DNA of 32,003 bases. Origin: Corynebacterium sp. ACRPO. GTDB lineage: Bacteria > Actinomycetota > Actinomycetes > Mycobacteriales > Mycobacteriaceae. A program made the position numbers and the translations under genes. Below, one piece after another: positions 25,202-32,003 of this stretch. Position 1 is the stretch's first letter. Each line of letters starts with the position of its first letter. The stretch lies in the NCBI RefSeq assembly GCF_022347205.1, contig NZ_JAKRNE010000021.1, forward strand, positions 1-32,003, in the 5' to 3' direction. Below the pieces are notes generated by a model that searched no databases, had not been told where the DNA came from, and worked only from the letters and a program-made list of their open reading frames with translations.

Positions 25202-26683
25202 ATGATGAACGCGTTTTCCCGACGACAGTTTCTGCTCGGCGGGCTCGTCCTCGCCGGCACCGGGGCCGTGGCCGCCTGCACCAGCGACCCTGGACCCGCT
25301 GCCTCGGCACCAGGTTCCTCTCTTCGCCCCACTCCCACCCCCACTGCGCTCGGTGAGCCGACGGTGCGCCGGACACTGAACGCCCGGCCCCTCTCTCTGG
25401 ATATCGGCGGCATCGAAGCCAAGACGTGGGGATACGTCTCTGACACCGGGGATGCGGCCATTGAGGCCACTGCCGGCGACGTCCTACAGGTCGATATCAC
25501 CAATGAACTGCCTGAGAGCACCTCCATCCACTGGCATGGCATCGCACTCCACAACGCAGCCGACGGTGTGCCCGGCATGACCCAGGACCCCATTGAACCT
25601 GGCGAGTCTTTCTCCTATGTTTTTGAAGTCCCCCATGGTGGCACCTACTTCTACCATTCCCACTCCGGCCTGCAGCTTGATCGCGGCCTCCACGCCCCAC
25701 TGATCGTCCGTGACCCGCAAGACGCTGAGGACCAGGACGTCGAGTGGACCATCGTGCTCGACGACTGGGTCGATGGCATTCAGGGCACTCCCGACGATGA
25801 GCTCGACAAGCTCACCGGAATGGGTTCGGGTGACCATAACGGGAAGAAGGGGATGGGAGGTCACGGCCATATGATGCACGGCACCCCGGACCGGGTACTG
25901 GGCGGGGATGCCGGCGATGTGATGTATCCGCACTACCTCATCAACGGACGTATCCCCCGTGCTCACCGGACCTTCGAGGCTCGCCCGGGCGACAAGGCCC
26001 GCCTGCGGTTTATCAACTCCGGCGGTGACACCATCTTCAAGGTGGCCCTCGGTGGCCACCGCATGACCGTGACCCACACCGACGGCTTCCCTGTCCAACC
26101 CAGGGAGACCGAATCGATCTACCTGTCGATGGGCGAGCGTGTCGACGTCGAGGTCATCCTCGACGACGGTATCTTCCCGCTCACGGCTTTGGCGGTGGGT
26201 AAGGACGACCGTGCCTTCGCCGTCATCCGCACCGCCGGCGGCCAGGCCCCCCACCCCGATGTCGACTTCCCCGAGTTGTCGTCCACCGGACTGCTTCTGT
26301 CCTCCCTGAAGCCAGCAGACCGTGCACTCCTGCCCGAGGACACACCAGACCGAGAAGTCAGCATCGACCTGGGCGGGCAGATGATGCCGTATGAATGGAG
26401 CATTCTCACCGACGGCCAATCCTCCTCCGCGACCGTGCAGGAGGGCCAGCGCCTGCGGATGGTCATGCGCAACAGGACCATGATGCCCCATCCCATGCAC
26501 ATCCACGGCCACACGTGGGCGCTGCCCGGCAGCGGCGGGCTACGCAAGGACACCGTCCTTCTCCGCCACGGTGAAACCATGATTGCCGACCTGATCGCTG
26601 ACAACCCCGGTGAGTGGGCATTTCACTGTCATAACGCCTATCACATGGAAACCGGGATGTTCAGCTCGCTTCGCTACGAGTAA
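25202..26683 (+). CDS. Multicopper oxidase, Tat-exported (CopA/CueO-like)
   Basis: The 493-residue protein has a twin-arginine signal (SRRQFLLGGLVLAGTGAVAAC; the Cys suggests it may also be lipidated). All four copper-ligand motifs are present: HWHG (H110, H112), HSH (H152, H154), HPMHIHG (H430, H433, H435) and HCHNAYHMETGM (H475, C476, H477, H481, axial M486). This is a complete T1/T2/T3 set. A Met/His/Gly-rich loop (KKGMGGHGHMMHG) could bind substrate Cu(I). It probably oxidises Cu(I) to the less toxic Cu(II). GGAAGG lies upstream of the ATG. The corresponding gene in C. glutamicum is copO. Confidence 0.93.
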   Translation: MMNAFSRRQFLLGGLVLAGTGAVAACTSDPGPAASAPGSSLRPTPTPTALGEPTVRRTLNARPLSLDIGGIEAKTWGYVSDTGDAAIEATAGDVLQVDITNELPESTSIHWHGIALHNAADGVPGMTQDPIEPGESFSYVFEVPHGGTYFYHSHSGLQLDRGLHAPLIVRDPQDAEDQDVEWTIVLDDWVDGIQGTPDDELDKLTGMGSGDHNGKKGMGGHGHMMHGTPDRVLGGDAGDVMYPHYLINGRIPRAHRTFEARPGDKARLRFINSGGDTIFKVALGGHRMTVTHTDGFPVQPRETESIYLSMGERVDVEVILDDGIFPLTALAVGKDDRAFAVIRTAGGQAPHPDVDFPELSSTGLLLSSLKPADRALLPEDTPDREVSIDLGGQMMPYEWSILTDGQSSSATVQEGQRLRMVMRNRTMMPHPMHIHGHTWALPGSGGLRKDTVLLRHGETMIADLIADNPGEWAFHCHNAYHMETGMFSSLRYE

Positions 26684-26744
26684 CCCCCACAGCAGGGTTG
26701 AGTGCCGAGGTGGGCGGGGGTGCCCCCGAGTAGTGGACACGGCG

Positions 26745-26938
26745 TTGGTGTCAGGGTTGAGCAATGTGTGCCAGGAGTTGACGGGATTGAAGTATGCGTC
26801 GGCGTGCACGGCAGCAAGTTCAATGATGCGGTCGTAGCACTTGTTAAAGCCGGTGGTTTCGGCATCAATGACCGCAAAGACCGGCTTGCCCGGTGTGCGC
26901 GGGGCGTAGCGGTTGAGGAGGTTTTCTAAAAAGCCCAT
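26745..26938 (-). pseudogene. Truncated exonuclease (DnaQ-like), N-terminal fragment
   Basis: From ATG at 26938 the product reads MGFLENLLNRYAPRTPGKPV, then the DEDD exonuclease motif I (FAVIDAETTGF), then DRIIELAAVHAD and WHTLLNPDT. This matches the N-terminus of a DNA polymerase III epsilon-like exonuclease. Similarity stops near 26745, where the frame continues into unrelated sequence next to the multicopper oxidase. The rest of the gene, including motifs II and III, is missing. This marks the right-hand junction of the copper island. The exact breakpoint is uncertain by tens of bases. Confidence 0.7.
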
Positions 26939-27011
26939 GGCCTCAAACCTAGAGGCCCATACCGACATGCCCACCTAAACGCTATCGAACACTGCAACCA
27001 ACGTGGATTTC

Positions 27012-27049
27012 TGTGGATAACCACACTAGCCCTGTGCGGGTTGTCCACA
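27012..27049. repeat. Inverted DnaA-box-like pair
   Basis: TGTGGATAA (27012-27020, the complement of the perfect DnaA 9-mer) faces TTGTCCACA (27041-27049). They are enclosed by a longer inverted repeat, AACCACACTA and TAGTGTGGTT. The whole forms a stem-loop-capable element in a gap between gene remnants. Function is unknown. Confidence 0.4.
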
Positions 27050-27103
27050 AGGTTAGTGTGGTTGGCCTTTCGTAGCGGGCGTGGGTGTGGTTGCCTTAGT
27101 GCT

Positions 27104-27264
27104 ATGAGCACTTCGCAGGACTATCCGAACTCCACCCCAACCCCCGCTACTACGACCACTGGGGAGGGTCAGCGGCGGGGCCGAGTTTGCGGGATATTTC
27201 CCAGCAGGAATTAAATACTGCTACCCAGTACATGATTGATGAGCATGGATATGCTGCGCACTAA
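27104..27264 (+). pseudogene. Short frameshifted gene remnant
   Basis: From ATG at 27104 a peptide MSTSQDYPNSTPTP is read. After a CCCCC run at 27141-27145, a change of frame continues as RYYDHWGGSAAGPSLRDIS, then QQELNTATQYMIDEHGYAAH and a stop at 27262-27264. The two parts together look like the start of one protein, broken by a frameshift. The last 29 bp match the 3' end of the LOR gene at 18695-18723, but in a different reading frame. I do not recognise the family. Confidence 0.45.
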
Positions 27265-27297
27265 GGAAAAAGGAGCGACTAGGAAAAATAAAAAGAG

Positions 27298-27331
27298 CCG
27301 GAGTGGAAACTTCTGTGGTTTCCATCTCCGG
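27298..27331 (-). terminator. Intrinsic terminator, minus-strand orientation
   Basis: CCGGAG-T-GGAAAC (27298-27310) pairs with GTTTCC-AT-CTCCGG (27318-27331) around a 7-base loop, giving 12 bp of stem with a small internal asymmetry. On the minus strand the stem is followed by CTCTTTTTATTTTT, a good U-tract. It probably ends minus-strand transcription coming from the MFS/cupin module, or is a relic of an older gene. Confidence 0.65.
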
Positions 27332-27684
27332 ATTTCGATGGTGGGATGTTCACGATGGCAGCTCAACATTGCTTTTCAAGAAGCGTATCCCGAGCTGCGG
27401 ATATGAAATCTCCCGGGAATTACCGGATGGAACCGGCATCTGCATAGAAAACGGAATAAGAAAAATTACAACAAGGTGTTTTCTCCAAGCAGCAAGAAGC
27501 GTTTGCTCGGATTTGTGGCGCAACATGTTTGGAAGACTTGTTCAATTCGCTTTTTGCCACGTTGCCGGATCCACTCCCTGGAAACTGGCACACTGAAGTG
27601 AGACTTCACAACGCGTGATGTTCAAGATGGAAGTTCAAGCCTGTTTTAAGAAGCACTTCCCGGCCTGAGCGTGTGGCCTATCTC
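27332..27684. other. Decayed sequence with two diverged repeats
   Basis: No gene is supported; one plus-strand open frame of 97 codons has no ribosome-binding site and no recognisable product. Two segments of about 52 bp, at 27345-27397 and 27617-27668, are alike at roughly 70% of positions; both start GATGTTCA and share TTCAAG/TTTAAGAAGC and TTCCCG-type ends. This suggests tandem copies of a short coding piece that has decayed. Confidence 0.45.
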
Positions 27685-28860
27685 TCAAAGCTGCCTTCCA
27701 AAATCTCTACTCCTCACAACGAGCAATCCGAAAACTAAGACACACATCACCCCTGCACCAATACTAAGGGAAGAAACACCCCAAAGACTCGATATTGCCC
27801 CTCCGAGCGCACCACCGATACCTACACCAAAATTGAAGATAGTAACGAAAAAGGACTGTGCAATGTCTGCCAAGTTAACTGCATTTCTGGCTAAGGCAGT
27901 CTGCAGAACTGTCGGTGCACCACCAAACCCCAGTCCCCAGACGATTATTCCAGAAATGAAAAAATAGTTGGGAGCTGCCGGTACCGACAAGAGCAAGAAT
28001 CCTAAAAGCATCAACGCGCCTGAGATTAGACCAGTCAGGAACAATCTCTTATCTACAACGACAGCAGTAAGTAAAATACTGATCCCCGCAGAAATCCCGA
28101 AAAATAGAAGCACGACATCTACGCCAAGAGCTATTCCCACACCACTGGTTAAAGGTTGAATGTACGTGTAAACCATGTTGTGCGCTACTGTCCAGCCGAA
28201 GAGCGCTACAAGCACCCCCATCACACCAGGCATCAAAATCGATCTCTTAAGAACTTTGGTTCCTGGGCCATCTCCAACAAGTCCCGGCCGGGGAGGAACT
28301 GTAAACATAATCCATAACGCCAAAACGATGGATGCAACTGTTAGCATGCCGAGCGTCAATCTCCAACCAAAGTGTTGACCCCCTAATGCACCAAGCGGGA
28401 CTCCAAAAGCTAAGGCGAAAGGCTGCCCAAAACCGATAATGGCAAGTGCGCGACCTTGGTTTTCCGAACTGACCAAACTCCGAGCGTAATTTGCCACAAG
28501 GCCCCAAACGACGCCTCCAGCCATACCGGCAAGAAACCTAGCAAGAAAGGCTAACCACAAATACGAAGTAATAGCAGTGAGAGCGTTGAAAACGCCAAGC
28601 CCCATGATAGCTATAACCAAAAGACGCTTACGCGGCATTTTTCGAGTTGCTGTCATCACCGGTATTGCAGCCACCACAGATCCAGCTGCATAAGCGGTTA
28701 GAAACTGTCCTACTTTTCCCGTTGTCGTTCCAAAGGACTCACCCATATCAACCAAAACCCCCGTAGGAATGGTCTCGGTCATTATGGCCAAGAAAGCGGC
28801 AAACGCTAACCCTGTCAATTGTAGGACTGGTATATCTGCTTTCGATTTCCGATTCGACAT
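27685..28860 (-). CDS. MFS transporter, DHA1-type efflux family
   Basis: The 391-residue protein has about 12 membrane helices and belongs to the major facilitator superfamily. It has the early helix with the acidic motif IMTETIPTGVL, typical of AraJ/SotB-like sugar or drug efflux proteins, a motif-A-like loop (TRKMPRKRLL) and the LARFLAGMAGGVVWGL helix. Substrate is unknown. The ATG at 28860 is used, as the three codons before it start with TTG. No strong ribosome-binding site is seen. It follows the cupin gene by 83 bp on the same strand and is probably cotranscribed under the MarR operator. Base composition is clearly more AT-rich than the copper island. Confidence 0.85.
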   Translation of the reverse strand: MSNRKSKADIPVLQLTGLAFAAFLAIMTETIPTGVLVDMGESFGTTTGKVGQFLTAYAAGSVVAAIPVMTATRKMPRKRLLVIAIMGLGVFNALTAITSYLWLAFLARFLAGMAGGVVWGLVANYARSLVSSENQGRALAIIGFGQPFALAFGVPLGALGGQHFGWRLTLGMLTVASIVLALWIMFTVPPRPGLVGDGPGTKVLKRSILMPGVMGVLVALFGWTVAHNMVYTYIQPLTSGVGIALGVDVVLLFFGISAGISILLTAVVVDKRLFLTGLISGALMLLGFLLLSVPAAPNYFFISGIIVWGLGFGGAPTVLQTALARNAVNLADIAQSFFVTIFNFGVGIGGALGGAISSLWGVSSLSIGAGVMCVLVFGLLVVRSRDFGRQL

Positions 28861-28943
28861 GATTGGCAATAATCAATCTTCCTAAAATGCTCGCAGTCCG
28901 GTCTCCCTACATCCGGAGTGCAAGCAACGTAGATTCTGGCTCC

Positions 28944-29414
28944 CTATCCTCCTCTATGCGCTTTCCAATCTTGTGCTTCCACAAAATACGTATCGAATTC
29001 ATCTTCTCGACGGGCAAGCTCATCTTCAGGCGCCTTGCCACTCATTATCCGTCCCAAGATACGGAAATACTCAAACCTCTCCACACCGGGTGCGATAGTT
29101 ACCAGTACATCCGCATCGCTACCCTTAGCGGCTCCAAAAGCATGAGGAACACCCGGAAGAACCAATGCGCAATCACCCGCACCTAGCTGGTAAATGTGGC
29201 CATCCTCCCAAAACTCCAGTTCCCCTTTAGTGACGTAGAAGAACTCACACGAAATCTTATGAAAATGTGGAACGGCTCCCTCACCCCCATCAAAAAGTTG
29301 AATATTTTGTACACTCACATTTCCTTTTGCATCCGAGGCATCCACCAGCAATCTTGCCTTCGGAAGGCGAGAGGAGGAAGCATCTGCCACTATTTCGGGT
29401 TCAGAAATTAACAT
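28944..29414 (-). CDS. Cupin-domain protein
   Basis: The 156-residue protein has a single small-barrel cupin. Motif 1 gives metal ligands H50, H52 and E57, with G64 six residues on (PHFHK...EFFYVTKG). Motif 2 supplies H91 (LVLPGVPHAFG). The full ligand set suggests a functional metal site. Such proteins include dioxygenases, isomerases and small-molecule sensors; the substrate cannot be told. GGAG lies 9 nt before the ATG. It is the first gene of the minus-strand unit with the MFS transporter and diverges from marR, so the three probably deal with one compound. Confidence 0.85.
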   Translation of the reverse strand: MLISEPEIVADASSSRLPKARLLVDASDAKGNVSVQNIQLFDGGEGAVPHFHKISCEFFYVTKGELEFWEDGHIYQLGAGDCALVLPGVPHAFGAAKGSDADVLVTIAPGVERFEYFRILGRIMSGKAPEDELARREDEFDTYFVEAQDWKAHRGG

Positions 29415-29432
29415 CTTAAATCTCCATTGGTT

Positions 29433-29466
29433 GTTCGCTGACGAACTATATAGTTCGCTACCGAAC
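29433..29466. promoter_or_regulatory. Double MarR-type operator between cupin and marR
   Basis: GTTCGCTGACGAAC (29433-29446) and GTTCGCTACCGAAC (29453-29466) are two imperfect direct repeats 20 bp apart, each itself an inverted repeat. The inner half-sites also form a perfect 16-bp palindrome, CGAACTATATAGTTCG (29442-29457). The region lies 19 bp from the cupin ATG and 50 bp from the marR ATG. Two sites two helical turns apart suit cooperative binding of a MarR dimer that represses both directions. Confidence 0.75.
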
Positions 29467-29515
29467 TTCTTTTGTCAAGCGCTACACTAAGTTTCAGCAA
29501 CCCGAAAGGAACAAA

Positions 29516-29992
29516 ATGGACCCCATCTCCACAGCCATGAACAAATGGACGAGGATAAATCCCCACGTCGATGTGGATGCAATGGAAACAACCCTTCGCC
29601 TCACCCATCTGTTAAGAGCAATCAAAAACGAAGTGACGACCATCCATGAACAAGCTGAATTAGCTCCGGGCGACTTCGATGTTCTAGCAACGATCCTCCG
29701 CCAGGAAAACATCACCCCGGGACAACTTGCACACGCCCTACTTCTGTCAAAGGCCGGAATTACCGGAAGACTTAACAAGCTCAAAAAGCAAGGACTCATT
29801 GATGAAGAAATGAATCTTAGCGATAAGCGAGGAAAAACTCTGACACTAACGCCAGAAGGACACGACCGAATAATGTCCATCGTTGAAGCCCATGCCACAG
29901 CTGAGCGAAAAGCCCTCAACCACCTGTCCAGTACACAACAGGATGAACTGCTCGAATTGCTACGATCTTGGAGCAAAGAAAGCCCAGCCTAA
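29516..29992 (+). CDS. MarR-family transcriptional regulator
   Basis: The 158-residue protein has the MarR winged-helix fold: helices LRLTHLLRAIKNEV and GDFDVLATILRQ, the recognition region TPGQLAHALLLSKAGITGRLNKLKKQGLI, the wing NLSDKRGKTLTLTPEG, and a C-terminal dimerisation helix. AAAGGA lies 6 nt before the ATG. It diverges from the cupin/MFS genes over a double operator and probably represses both units until a ligand binds. The gene is AT-rich relative to the kdp and copper regions, suggesting recent acquisition. Confidence 0.88.
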   Translation: MDPISTAMNKWTRINPHVDVDAMETTLRLTHLLRAIKNEVTTIHEQAELAPGDFDVLATILRQENITPGQLAHALLLSKAGITGRLNKLKKQGLIDEEMNLSDKRGKTLTLTPEGHDRIMSIVEAHATAERKALNHLSSTQQDELLELLRSWSKESPA

Positions 29993-30052
29993 ACGACAGG
30001 ATGTGTTGGCGAGGTTAGATGATTAGCCATTCTGGCGTGCTGCTTTTAGGAT

Positions 30053-30894
30053 GGTGCTGTTGCAAAGTTGGGGCAGTAGGAAGAGTGACGTGAAATAGTC
30101 ACAGCCTTGGGTATTTTCTCTGGTCGTCATTTCCCCCGTGACATCATTCTGTGGGCAGTGGGTGGTACTGCCGCTACGGGGTGAGCTACCGCGATCTGGA
30201 GGAAATGATGACTTCAGCGGGGCGTGCCATTCGATCACGCCACGATCTACCGCTGGGTTCAGAAATACGCCCCTGAGCTGGACAAGCAAACACGGTGATA
30301 CCGGCAGGTACCTGACTGGCAGGCTAGTTCTTGGCGGGTGGATGAGACCTATATCCGGGTCGGCGGCAGGTGGTGCTATCTCTATCGGGCGATCACCGCC
30401 GGTGGCCAGACCCTGGACTTTTACCTCTCTCCGAAGCGGAACGTGGCCGCAGCGAAGCGTTTCCTGGCCAAGGCCCTCAGATCCAATGCGTCAGCCGGGT
30501 ATCCCAGAGTGATCAACACCGATAAAGCACCCTCCCTAGCCAGGGTAATCGCCGAGTTGAAGTCAGAGGGAATCTGCCCGCCAACAGTGGAACACCGGTA
30601 GGTGAAATTCCTCAACAACATCTTGGAAGGCGACCATGGTCGGCTGAAGCGGATCCTCGGGCCGAAAGGCGCGTTTAAGAACCGGACACTGTATATCGGA
30701 CGTTGAAAGGGATGGAGGCGATGCACTCATTGCGGAAAGGGCAAGGCGCGATGTTTGCCTACGGGCACCCGAACCCGGACGCGGCGATCGTCAACCGGGT
30801 CTTCCAGAATATCTAAGCAGGCTGGGCCATAATGCTGGCCAGGCGACGAAGAAAGGAGTGTTCGCGGTTCTCCACCCAACTTTGCAACAGCACC
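30053..30894 (+). mobile_element. IS6-family insertion sequence, copy 2, decayed
   Basis: This is an 842-bp element bounded by GGTGCTGTTGCAAAGTTGGG and the complement of GGTGCTGTTGCAAAGTTGGG, so the ends are perfect inverted repeats over 20 bp. It is in the opposite orientation to the copy at 18744-19511. No 8-bp target duplication is evident (TTTAGGAT on the left, GTAGCTCG on the right). Its right end is 73 bp before the unknown 295-residue gene. Its internal sequence is closer to full length than copy 1. Confidence 0.85.
30100..30816 (+). pseudogene. Broken IS6-family transposase, copy 2
   Basis: The full transposase can be followed in changing frames: SGRHFPRDIILWAV, then YCRYGVSYRDLEEMMT, FDHATIYRWVQKYAPEL, WRVDETYIRVGGRW, LYRAIT, LDFYLSPKRN, INTDKAPS, ILEGDHGRLKRILGPKG, and MHSLRKGQG to VFQNI. 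The DDE residues are probably the Asp of WRVDET, the Asp of INTDKA and the Glu of ILEGDH. It is broken by frameshifts after WAV and after MMT, by TGA in place of the Trp codon seen in copy 1, by TAG in EHR-x-VK, and by a frameshift near GAFKNRT. Confidence 0.85.
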
Positions 30895-30967
30895 GTAGCT
30901 CGAGTCACCACTTAGTGTAATATTGGTACAAACCTTCGATTCATCGAGAGGGTGACCTGACAAAACA

Positions 30968-31855
30968 ATGAAAGGATTGGAAGTGGGATTCACATTTAAT
31001 GCAGAGAGGGCCATTTTTTGGCTTTATTTAAACCGCAAATCATACGCATCTCGTCTCCCATTTGAGGTTGTCGAAAACGAACATCAGGAGTCAGTCTTTG
31101 TTGAACTGCTTTCCGCTGCGATGATCCTTAATACACGTACAACCGATAATTCTTTCGACTTTCATTTTAGTGACAGAGGTCTCGCAGAAGCGGCTCGAAT
31201 GCACAGCGGATATAGGGCTTCTCTTGCACAGCGTCGGATTTTGGAATGGCTTTACTCGACAAAACGCCCCACCAACTTGGGCGAAATTCTAAACACCCCC
31301 TACATCGAAGACTTTTCCGGCGATCTAACTATCCGTGAAATCGAAGAAACAGCAGAAGATCTCGTCTCACACGAGCTAATTAAATGCATGTCTAGTTGGC
31401 AAAACAGCTTTCTACATCCGGAAATAACCCCAGAAGGACGCAGAGTGCTGAGAAGCAATATGAGTCTCGACCAAATCATGCAGTCAGGAGCAGCAACCAC
31501 CTTGAATATCAACTCAATCAACCATGGTGTAATCGGAACTCAATCCAACGGCACCAACTACGGGTCTGTAAGTTCCCACAACCGGATTGACGTCAGTAAG
31601 CCAAGTGAAGAGCTCATTGCCGTTACGGTCAAAGAACTTCGCCACATTGTCGACCAGCTCGAGGGACTCGATGAAGAATCAACGGAGGATCTTTTGGATG
31701 ACCTGGAGGTAGTGGAACAAAAGTCGAAACGCCGAGGCATTCAATGGACGATTGATTCCCTTAAAGCTTTTGGAGCAGCTTTCGCTGAGAAAGCAGGTAC
31801 AGAAGCCTACCAACAGGTCGCCGATGTACTAACCCAAAATGGACTAAACCCCTAG
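30968..31855 (+). CDS. Unknown 295-residue protein
   Basis: No family was recognised. Residues 1-70 look alpha/beta. Residues 80-165 look like a winged-helix region (RRILEWLYSTKRPTNLGEIL, ETAEDLVSHELIK, EITPEGRRVLRSNM). A short polar segment of beta/turn character follows (LNINSINHGVIGTQSNGTN), then an acidic helical part (ELRHIVDQLEGLDEESTEDLLDDLEVVEQKSK) and a final helix (IDSLKAFGAAFAEKAGTEAY). The layout of wHTH, small Asn/Gly-rich stretch, then helical tail resembles accessory proteins seen in mobile defence islands, but that is inference. It is AT-rich and lies between an IS6 and an IS3 element. A -10-like TAATAT stands near 30919. Confidence 0.6.
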   Translation: MKGLEVGFTFNAERAIFWLYLNRKSYASRLPFEVVENEHQESVFVELLSAAMILNTRTTDNSFDFHFSDRGLAEAARMHSGYRASLAQRRILEWLYSTKRPTNLGEILNTPYIEDFSGDLTIREIEETAEDLVSHELIKCMSSWQNSFLHPEITPEGRRVLRSNMSLDQIMQSGAATTLNINSINHGVIGTQSNGTNYGSVSSHNRIDVSKPSEELIAVTVKELRHIVDQLEGLDEESTEDLLDDLEVVEQKSKRRGIQWTIDSLKAFGAAFAEKAGTEAYQQVADVLTQNGLNP

Positions 31856-31931
31856 TAGGTAACAGCGCTATATCGCTAATTATGAAGCGTCCTGGGTTTA
31901 GTTCCTACCTCAGCTAAGGAAGGATTGAACT

Positions 31932-32003
31932 ATGCCTAGAAAGTATTCCGTCGAGTTCAAGGAGAAGGCGGTCCATCAGATCATCGAAATGGTCCGCCTG
32001 GAG
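31932..32003 (+). CDS. IS3-family transposase OrfA, start only
   Basis: The window ends inside this gene. The visible start MPRKYSVEFKEKAVHQIIEM is typical of the HTH OrfA of IS3-family elements in corynebacteria. AAGGAAGGA lies just upstream of the ATG. The element's left end may be TGAAGCGTCCTGGGTTTAGT beginning near 31883, but the matching right end is outside the window, so this boundary is a guess. A weak stem (AGCG/CGCT, 31864-31877) lies between the unknown gene and the element. Confidence 0.75.
   Translation, partial: MPRKYSVEFKEKAVHQIIEMVRLE

Noticed and set aside
27303..27596. 97-codon plus-strand open frame
   Set aside because: It starts inside a terminator hairpin, has no ribosome-binding site and runs across decayed repeats.
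18744..30894. A classical composite transposon with 8-bp target duplications
   Set aside because: Both IS copies are broken, no matching flanks were found at the outer or inner ends, and gene fragments inside show several separate events.
1..32003. tRNA, rRNA or CRISPR array
   Set aside because: No cloverleaf-like sequence, rRNA signature or regularly spaced spacer-repeat pattern was seen on either strand.

Overview
The window looks like the chromosome of a Corynebacterium species. The evidence is a kdp locus with a KdpE-like box, a BioQ-type operator (TGAAC-N3-GTTCA) in front of bioB, a DtxR-type iron box, a CopR box of the C. glutamicum type (two TGAAGATTT repeats), an actinobacterial BsaP gene next to bioB, and several start codons placed very close behind -10 boxes (probable leaderless mRNAs). 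I cannot name the species from the sequence alone.

Layout. 1-548: remnant of an insertion-sequence end and a gene-poor stretch. 549-8387 (minus strand): a complete high-affinity potassium system in the order [28-codon small ORF]-kdpF-kdpA-kdpB-kdpC-kdpD-kdpE. Most junctions overlap by 4-8 nt. 8388-8833: a shared control region with a KdpE-type box, a strong hairpin and a DtxR-type box. 8834-9823: a cytoplasmic alpha/beta hydrolase. 9824-12010 (minus): bioB-bsaP-sirtuin, an apparent biotin operon under a BioQ operator. 12089-13982: an M20 peptidase and a small secreted protein. 14005-16842: two divergent unknown membrane operons around a palindromic control region, one with a CHY zinc-finger protein and the other with a PrsW-type intramembrane protease. 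16938-18741: an HNH endonuclease and a LURP-one/scramblase-like protein.

From 18744 the window becomes a mosaic. Two decayed IS6-family copies in opposite orientation (18744-19511 and 30053-30894) bracket about 10.5 kb. Next to the first copy is a GC-rich copper-resistance island of about 7 kb: copB-copZ (minus, under two CsoR-type palindromes), copR-copS (minus) and cueP-mco (plus), with a CopR box in the divergent region. It combines cytosolic copper export (CopB), a small copper-binding HMA protein (CopZ-like), envelope sensing (CopRS), a copper-binding lipoprotein (CueP) and copper oxidation (a Tat-exported multicopper oxidase). Its right edge lies beside a truncated exonuclease gene and other gene remnants (26745-27684). 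Then comes an AT-richer module: MFS transporter and cupin protein (minus), divergent from marR (plus), with a two-site operator between them. After the second IS6 copy there is one unrecognised 295-residue protein, and the window ends inside an IS3-type transposase gene.

No tRNA, rRNA or CRISPR array was seen. The least explained parts are the PrsW/CHY membrane loci, the 28-codon ORF ahead of kdpF, the 295-residue protein, and the history of the IS6/copper mosaic.
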